From: an uncultured Lachnospiraceae bacterium
GTDB taxonomy: Bacteria > Bacillota > Clostridia > Lachnospirales > Lachnospiraceae
Direction: 5' to 3'
Length of the DNA stretch: 18,633 nt
NCBI GenBank assembly: GCA_910583615.1
Contig: CAJTXP010000062.1
Span: 1-18,633, forward strand
Shown: in pieces, positions 14,239 to 18,633 of the stretch
Numbering within the stretch: position 1 is the stretch's first letter
Layout of the letters: every line of letters starts with the position of its first letter
Translations under genes and position numbers: made by a program
Notes under the pieces: model-generated
What the model was told of the DNA's origin: nothing
Database searches by the model: none
Seen by the model: only the letters and a program-made list of their open reading frames with translations

Positions 14239-14511
14239 CTATTGGCTCCCTTCTAATTGAACTGTTAAGTATTTCTTAACAGTTGCCTCTGGCGTCAACT
14301 CTCCATCCTCATAGATGCGTTTGATGTGCTGAGATATAGCCGCCACCGAAACATCATAAAGCGTTGACATCATTTTTTGTGTCAGCCATATATTTTCGTC
14401 TTCGTAGCGCACTTCATAACTACTTTCAGTATCTCCTGTGGCCGCCACAAAAGTAAGATATTCTGCAGCACTCGACCGTATTGTTATTTCTGTGCCTTTC
14501 TTTTTCGCCAT
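14239..14511 (-). pseudogene. N-terminal fragment of a RhuM-family protein
   Basis: The 90 residues include ENIWLTQKMMSTLYDVSVAA, ISQHIKRIYEDGEL and TVKKYLTVQLEG, the conserved N-terminal module of RhuM/virulence-type proteins, which usually run to about 300 residues. Here the frame stops right after VQLEGSQ, and no continuation is seen downstream in any - strand frame that I examined. It is therefore a truncated remnant, or at best a small independent HTH-like protein. Its start lies inside the end of the frameshifted lipoprotein gene, which supports decay by deletion. Confidence 0.75.
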
Positions 14512-14858
14512 ATGACACTTCCTTTCGCTTTTTCACCAGTTACTGAAACTGTATACGTTCCACTTTCATTAATTTCAACATCGAATTCATCAGAAAAGGA
14601 AACATCTACACCTTCATAGACAGGCGCATTATCGTCCTTCTGAATTTTAAATGATAAGCAACCACCCTCAACAATAATTTCTGTATGGATAGTATCTCCT
14701 TTTTCGACAATTAGATTTTGAGAGCGGTTTTATTAAATACCTTGTAGTTCATCACAAACTCATTACCATTTCCTGTTCGGCTACCGTCAAAATCTGCTCC
14801 ACACGCTGTTAATGATAAAATCAATAAAAGAACACAAAATACACAAATGTTTTTTCAT
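14484..14858 (-). pseudogene. frameshifted small lipoprotein gene
   Basis: Read in three frames, this is a secreted lipoprotein. The ATG at 14858 is followed by a six-A run that shifts the frame by one; shortening it by one base restores a signal peptide ending in the lipobox LSLTAC and then GADFDGSRTGNGNEF. A second shift comes after VFNKTA near 14730. The frame then continues SQNLIVEKGDTIHTE and on to INESGTYTVSVTGEKAKGS, ending at the stop 14486-14484 inside the RhuM fragment. Two independent shifts argue for a dead gene, though sequencing error in the A-run cannot be excluded for the first. Confidence 0.7.
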
Positions 14859-14899
14859 AATCTTACCCCTCTCAAATACCGATTTGTTGTAAAGTCCAC

Positions 14900-14923
14900 C
14901 TTCTTGAACCAGCGTTCAAGAAG
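14900..14923. other. 10-bp perfect hairpin, possible structure between remnants
   Basis: CTTCTTGAAC (14900-14909) and GTTCAAGAAG (14914-14923) form a perfect stem with a four-base loop. There is no T-run on either side. It sits in a frame that stays open on the - strand after the TfoX-type gene's stop (see findings). Confidence 0.45.
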
Positions 14924-14998
14924 TATCCTTCGCTTTGCTCGGTCAATTCCGATTTTATGCTTTGCAGCTTCTTGATAAACAGGAATTTCACATTGCTC

Positions 14999-15256
14999 TT
15001 ACTTTTTCAGAAAATCGCTGAATTCTTTCAATTCCTTTTTTGTATCTTCAGAAAGTCTGTTATATTCTGTATCATGAATGGCTCCCTCTAATGTATATAA
15101 ATGTACCAGACACACATTTGGATATTTCTGTTTTAACTTAAGAAATGCGTCTTTTGCACCTGTCTCAATTAGTTCCTCGGAAGATTCAATACCAACAGAT
15201 ATCAGCTTTTTTTCCATTTCTCTACCAATATTCATCATTGATGTTAATTCTGACAT
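14999..15256 (-). CDS. stand-alone TfoX C-terminal domain protein
   Basis: An 85-residue protein starting MSELTSMMNIGREMEKKL and containing SVGIESSEELIETGAKDAFLKLK and LYTLEGAIHDTEYNRLSED, the helical TfoX_C module. This module resembles helix-hairpin-helix DNA-binding folds and in TfoX/Sxy forms the C-terminal half of a competence regulator. Here the N-terminal half is absent; single-domain forms are common in Firmicutes and their job is unknown. The ATG at 15256 is preferred over an in-frame TTG at 15268, which has no ribosome site, although the GGGG before the ATG is also weak. Confidence 0.78.
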   Translation of the reverse strand: MSELTSMMNIGREMEKKLISVGIESSEELIETGAKDAFLKLKQKYPNVCLVHLYTLEGAIHDTEYNRLSEDTKKELKEFSDFLKK

Positions 15257-15540
15257 GTTGATCCCCAACTCTCTGTGATTTACTTGTCTTTCCAGATTCT
15301 GATTGTTCCTGCTGTACGATTCCTGACAGACTGAAATTTAAAATGCAATATCTTTTTAAGAAAATTCATCTTTGAATATCCTGCAGATTTCATCTTCTGG
15401 AATATCCGGCCCGTTGAAATCTGCAGGGAATATTTTCTTTCTTTTATCAATATGGTGAACAATGTGTTTTCTAATATAAAACGGTATTCAGTGCCTTACA
15501 AGATTCAACATCATAAGTATCGCAGCAGAGATGGAGTTTC
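15257..15540. other. intergenic stretch with long inverted repeat
   Basis: No complete gene was seen. CCTGCAGATTTCA (15380-15392) and TGAAATCTGCAGG (15415-15427) form a 13-bp perfect inverted repeat, flanked by further complementary AATAT bases, with a 22-base loop and a T-rich tract on the + side. On the - strand one frame reads IFPADFNGPDIPEDEICRIF without an upstream start, perhaps a C-terminal gene remnant. Confidence 0.4.
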
Positions 15541-16050
15541 TCATACGTTCTTCCGTGTGAAGCAGGCGCAGACGATGGATACAATCAGGACAGGCGGCGC
15601 GGTTCTGACGAACAGCCACTCGAATGCGTGGAACGCGGCTCCGGCCACTGCGGTTTCAGGCTGACTGTAATCCCAGCCCAGGTACGGACTGTTCCACACT
15701 GTCAGGACTGCAAAAGCAGCCACGATAACCACACACAAGGAGATAAAAAGCCAGTGGATTATGTTCTGTCTCATGGCTTTACCACGCGCAAGCTGCAGGT
15801 TTATGACCTCAAGCTTTTCGGAGATTACGCGCAGGTCGTCAGCCTTCGTTTCGGCAACGGTTTCTCCAAGCAGTGTGCTTACAGGTGTCTCAAATACCTC
15901 TGATATGGAAACCAGCAGATCGGCATCTGGAACCGACAGTCCCGTTTCCCATTTGGAGATCGTTTGTCTCACCACATTCAGCTTGACAGCAAGTTCTTCC
16001 TGCGACAGTCCTTTTGATTTTCTGATTGCTTTGATGTTTTCGTTTAACAT
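15541..16050 (-). CDS. XRE-family regulator with C-terminal membrane segments
   Basis: A 169-residue protein. Residues 5-60 are a Cro/CI-type helix-turn-helix (NIKAIRKSKGLSQEELA, then VVRQTISKWETG). A linker follows, then two hydrophobic segments at about 98-119 and 143-164, which would tether it to the membrane. Such proteins are common in Clostridia, and the membrane part may sense envelope stress or a peptide. AAGGAGG lies nine bases before the ATG at 16050; a longer frame to 16113 would run through the promoter and is rejected. Likely autoregulated, given the inverted repeats around its -35 box. Confidence 0.88.
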   Translation of the reverse strand: MLNENIKAIRKSKGLSQEELAVKLNVVRQTISKWETGLSVPDADLLVSISEVFETPVSTLLGETVAETKADDLRVISEKLEVINLQLARGKAMRQNIIHWLFISLCVVIVAAFAVLTVWNSPYLGWDYSQPETAVAGAAFHAFEWLFVRTAPPVLIVSIVCACFTRKNV

Positions 16051-16080
16051 TAGGGATAACCTCCTTTTCCTTTTGCCGCC

Positions 16081-16109
16081 ATTATACGGAGGAATCCCCG
16101 TTGCGGCAA
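16081..16109 (-). promoter_or_regulatory. promoter of the XRE regulator gene
   Basis: On the - strand TTGCCG (16109-16104), 17 bases and TATAAT (16086-16081). The weak -35 box is overlapped by an inverted repeat, TTGCG (16101-16105) and CGCAA (16114-16118). Confidence 0.7.
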
Positions 16110-16120
16110 GCAACGCAAAT

Positions 16121-16144
16121 GAACATGTTCGGAAAAGTGTTCCG
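16121..16144. promoter_or_regulatory. possible operator upstream of the XRE promoter
   Basis: GAACATGTTC (16121-16130) is a perfect 10-base palindrome. It is followed at once by CGGAA/TTCCG (16130-16134 with 16140-16144). They lie just upstream of the -35 box and could bind the regulator itself or another factor. Confidence 0.4.
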
Positions 16145-16285
16145 CCTGTATAAATCCGGAAGCTGTTACTTTTTCTTAAGAAGTATCAATTTTATATTTC
16201 TTCTGCATCCGTCATGAAAACAGTTGGTTTTCCGCGCAAACCCATTCATAAGATCAGCCCCGCAAATTCCTGTATAAGCTGTAAA

Positions 16286-16594
16286 TTATTCTTCTAATGA
16301 ATCGATCAATTCCTGTATTTCAAGTACAGCATCTTCCACCCGCAGTTCCACTTCTTCACTCCAGAATCGACTTCCGCCAGACAACTCATCAATTAAGTTG
16401 AAGATGGACACCGCATCAGCAACGGGTATAAAACCAGTTGATTTCCATTCGGATAAGTGATTACCAAGATAATCTGTAATAGCTGCATAGATTTTTTCAT
16501 TAAAAGAATTATGGCAGCGCAGTTCTTCTGTACTGATCAAATTCCTGATAAACTGGAAGTTTGCTATTTCATTTTTGCCTGGCACTCGCTGCAT
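16286..16594 (-). CDS. hypothetical protein downstream of the DUF3795 gene
   Basis: A small acidic protein of about 102 residues, not recognised. The well-formed part reads STEELRCHNSFNEKIYAAIT, then FIPVADAVSIFNLIDELSGG, then VEDAVLEIQELIDSLEE, suggesting an all-helical soluble fold. The start is uncertain: the ATG at 16594 overlaps the DUF3795 gene by 31 bases and lacks a good ribosome site. A TTG at 16540 with AGGA nearby would give 84 residues. Co-transcription with the DUF3795 gene is likely. Confidence 0.5.
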   Translation of the reverse strand: MQRVPGKNEIANFQFIRNLISTEELRCHNSFNEKIYAAITDYLGNHLSEWKSTGFIPVADAVSIFNLIDELSGGSRFWSEEVELRVEDAVLEIQELIDSLEE

Positions 16595-16977
16595 TCTTTG
16601 TCGTGAATAGAAATAATACCACCACATTTAGGACAAATATATTTGGCCTTCTGCTGTTTCATGAAATGTTCTAAACCGTGTGCTTGAACAAAACAGCTGT
16701 TTTCTATAAGACTTGCTTGATACCGTTTGTTGTAGCTTTTTTCAAGATTTTTTATTAAACTGCATGGATATTCAGCACATTCAAAACAGTAGGACAGAGA
16801 TTTTTCTCTGATACAGTCCTTTATTTTGCATTTGCGACAATGCTCTGGTTTTCCCTTAGCGCTGTTCAGGCAGCCAGCACAAGGTTTCTTATGGTAACAG
16901 TGTTTACAGCAAATCTTGCAATTTATTCCGCATGGAGCAAACATACTTATATCTATTTTTTCTTCTGGCATTTTCAT
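16564..16977 (-). CDS. DUF3795 cysteine-rich protein with zinc ribbon
   Basis: A 137-residue protein. The N-terminal part contains MFAPCGINCKICCKHCYH and ten further cysteines to residue 72 (PCAGC, HCRKCKIKDC, YCFECAEYPC), matching the DUF3795 family. The C-terminal end is a zinc ribbon with C115/C118 and C129/C132 (YICPKCGG and ECSECQ). The function is unknown; the cysteine pattern suggests a metal or Fe-S site. AAAGGGG lies upstream of the ATG at 16977, and a second in-frame ATG two codons later is possible. Confidence 0.8.
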   Translation of the reverse strand: MKMPEEKIDISMFAPCGINCKICCKHCYHKKPCAGCLNSAKGKPEHCRKCKIKDCIREKSLSYCFECAEYPCSLIKNLEKSYNKRYQASLIENSCFVQAHGLEHFMKQQKAKYICPKCGGIISIHDKECSECQAKMK

Positions 16978-17041
16978 AGCTGCTCGCCCCTTTCTGCAAC
17001 TTCTGAATTTTTTGCTGTGTTACTCTCCGAAAAAACCGAAT

Positions 17042-17359
17042 TTATCCTATTGCCTTTTTCATCCAGACATCTAAAAAGGCGAGTTGTTCATCTGTATGAA
17101 ACCAGTGGTCCCCATTTTCCATTACAGTAAGATGTGCTTTGTGATTACTAATAAATTCATTCACTGTTTTACGGCATACGAGGTTATCATTTCCTGCATA
17201 CAATATTTCTGTGGGAACATTCCATATTATAGGATTTTCCCTGACAAAACATAGATATTTCCATGATAATGTTTCCCCAAAGTCTGTAGGAATCTCTATT
17301 TTTTCATGTAAATCTGTTTCTGATACATTCGCCCAACGTAACAGGGCAAACAGCCCCAT
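17042..17359 (-). pseudogene. C-terminal fragment of an alpha/beta hydrolase
   Basis: About 105 residues corresponding to the last part of a serine hydrolase of roughly 250 residues. It includes FGETLSWKYLCFVRENPI, the acid-bearing strand PTEILYAGNDNL and the histidine loop VMENGDHWFHTDEQ. The nucleophile serine and oxyanion half are missing, so it cannot be active. It is joined in frame, without a stop, to the last membrane helix of the broken DUF3592 gene, giving a chimeric 172-residue frame (17042-17560). Confidence 0.75.
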
Positions 17360-17806
17360 TCCCCTAAATAGACACAGGGTATTTTTAAGTCCTGCCACAG
17401 CGGCAAACCCCGCAAATAGAAAGAGAACAATTCCGCCGACAATGAGTCCTGCCTGAACTGACTCCTTTCTCTCTTTGAGTAGTCTGCTTTTGTTCAATAC
17501 CAGAACGGTTACAATAATCGCCAGAATTGTCCCGCTGATAACAAGAAATAATACGCCCAATCGGGTCCTGATATTCTACAACTGGAGTAAACATGCGCTT
17601 CTGGCCGATATAGGAATCTTTCCTGTATCCGATTACTTTTCCTTCTGCCGCCGCACTGCAGTTTTTTTCTGCATATGTGCAGAACAGCAAAGTCCTGCGC
17701 CGATGGCGCCGAACCCAAGGGTGAACAGCGCCAGAAACAGAACCAGTAAGACTCCTTTGGCAGATCTTTTATCGGACTGCCCGGAAACAGCTGCTGTTTG
17801 ATCCAT
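17360..17806 (-). pseudogene. frameshifted and deleted DUF3592 membrane protein gene
   Basis: The ATG at 17806 opens a frame beginning MDQTAAVSGQSDKRSAKG with a first membrane helix (VLLVLFLALFTLGFGAIGAG). A seven-A run then shifts the frame, after which the other frame gives the DUF3592 core AEGKVIGYRKDSYIGQKRMF and TPVVEYQ. A second shift, probably with an internal deletion, leads to the later helices LGVLFLVISGTILAIIVTVL and LIVGGIVLFLFAGFAAVAGL. The family is inferred from this order of parts. No strong ribosome site is seen before the ATG. Confidence 0.65.
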
Positions 17807-17854
17807 TTATTCTTTTATTCCGTTCCTTTTTATGTCGGTGATGGCAAGATGCTT

Positions 17855-18490
17855 TCACATTTTTATTTCTGCGTTCTGCTGTATTTCATCAGGCGCCTGT
17901 CCATCATGGGCAGGCCATCTGCATTCTGTCATTTCCATATGGCTGAATGTGGCTTTGAAAGAGGAATCCTCCGGACTGCAGGCATATATTCCAAATCTAA
18001 CTCTGTCAGTTACATTCCACATATGGCATATTCTCATTTGCCGGAAGATCCTGCCGTCTTCGGAACATTCTATGCGGAAATCGTTTTCCCTGCGGCTTAA
18101 CCTGTACCACATGGACTTTATGGAGGCATCGATTTCTGTTGTTGCCCAGTCGGAATAGCCGTTGTTTGTAACGACGCTCCCCAAATGCTGGAACACGTCG
18201 TTTTCATATTCGACGGAACCTTTTAACCAGTTTTCGCTGTTCATGTATAAGACAATCCCGCACTGGTCAAAACGGTGGTGGCTCTGTGCAAATTCTGTTT
18301 TCACAACAAAGGAAAAATACTGCTTCTCCGTTTCCATTTGCAGCACGGGCGCATTGTCATTTCTGAAATGATAGTATGTACGCTGCCATAAATCTGTGTG
18401 CGGCTTTGTTTCTATTTCAATTTTTTCAGGTGTAATCAGATACGATCCAGGCTCTCGCGTCCATTGTAATTGTTTCACATCAAATTTCAT
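17855..18490 (-). CDS. DUF1349 (concanavalin-like) protein
   Basis: A 211-residue soluble protein with the DUF1349 jelly-roll pattern: HTDLWQRTYYHFRNDNAPVL, FSFVVKTEFAQSHHRFDQCG, then IVLYMNSENWLKGSVEYEND, and SMWYRLSRRENDFRIECSED followed by RFGIYACSPEDSSFKATFSH. The family includes yeast Ree1-like proteins and bacterial carbohydrate-linked forms; no reaction is established. There is no signal peptide, so it is probably cytosolic. GGAGG lies seven bases before the ATG. It starts 23 bases after the stop of the Fe-S protein and is likely in the same transcript. Confidence 0.88.
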   Translation of the reverse strand: MKFDVKQLQWTREPGSYLITPEKIEIETKPHTDLWQRTYYHFRNDNAPVLQMETEKQYFSFVVKTEFAQSHHRFDQCGIVLYMNSENWLKGSVEYENDVFQHLGSVVTNNGYSDWATTEIDASIKSMWYRLSRRENDFRIECSEDGRIFRQMRICHMWNVTDRVRFGIYACSPEDSSFKATFSHMEMTECRWPAHDGQAPDEIQQNAEIKM

Positions 18491-18513
18491 TTCCAGTCCT
18501 CCAGTATGTTTTC

Positions 18514-18633
18514 TTACTTTATAAACGAATTTTCTGTTCCTAAATTATAAGGGCAAATATCTCTGCATTTGTGGCAATTTATTACCCAGCTTTGTATTGT
18601 TTTATCATTGCCAAAAGCATAATCCCAACATGT
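18514..18633 (-). CDS. C-terminal end of a 4Fe-4S protein (partial)
   Basis: The last 39 residues of a gene that runs off the right edge, read to the stop at 18516-18514. They contain WVINCHKCRDICPYNLGTEN with CxxCxxxCP, the second half of a ferredoxin-type double cluster as in epoxyqueuosine-reductase-like or related Fe-S proteins. The rest of the protein is outside the window, so the family cannot be fixed. Confidence 0.7.
   Translation of the reverse strand, partial: TCWDYAFGNDKTIQSWVINCHKCRDICPYNLGTENSFIK

Noticed and set aside
16170..16285. Short coding-like frames downstream of the gene ending at 16286 (- strand)
   Set aside because: Two different frames look equally coding-like over about 20-30 codons and neither has a start site or known motif.
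1..18633. CRISPR array, tRNA, rRNA, insertion sequence or attachment sites
   Set aside because: No spaced direct repeats, no tRNA or rRNA signature, and no transposase or integrase was seen. The right part looks decayed, but no element boundaries could be defined.

Overview
The window looks like chromosome from a gut-type Firmicute of the Clostridia, probably Lachnospiraceae-like. This is inferred from strong AGGAGG-type ribosome sites, moderate G+C, and characteristic families (YesN-type regulator with a PocR/LytS kinase, DUF1540, an RFN riboswitch with RibU, DUF3795). No rRNA, tRNA, CRISPR array or intact insertion sequence was found.

Left part (1-4140, + strand): a tightly overlapping operon encodes a soluble cupin-PocR-histidine kinase, an AraC-type response regulator and D-serine ammonia-lyase. 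A small cysteine-rich double-DUF1540 protein follows, closed by a strong terminator.

Central left part (4143-8750, - strand): one apparent operon reads promoter, 26-codon leader ORF with a possible RNA hairpin, RtcB-type RNA ligase, 59-residue Cys/His protein, MoxR-type AAA ATPase, then a large protein with two metallopeptidase-like domains and a C-terminal VWA domain. The last two form a classical MoxR-VWA chaperone pair. Their linkage to an RNA ligase and a small zinc-finger-like protein makes this the best candidate for an under-described system, possibly RNA repair or stress response.

Central right part (8790-13512): a divergent + strand promoter drives a 64-residue unknown protein and stand-alone NAD(P)HX epimerase. 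Next comes an FMN riboswitch with its own promoter and terminator, controlling the riboflavin transporter RibU and an FMN-type split-barrel protein. In the opposite direction lie a GNAT acetyltransferase and a membrane glycosyltransferase of the ArnT/PMT type.

Right part (13600-18633, - strand): an A+T-richer accessory stretch. It has an intact rifamycin ADP-ribosyltransferase (Arr), a membrane-linked XRE regulator, a TfoX C-terminal-domain protein, a DUF3795 protein and a DUF1349 protein. Between them are decayed genes: a frameshifted lipoprotein, a RhuM N-terminal fragment, and a broken DUF3592 gene fused in frame to the C-terminal third of an alpha/beta hydrolase. The C-terminus of an Fe-S protein runs off the right edge.
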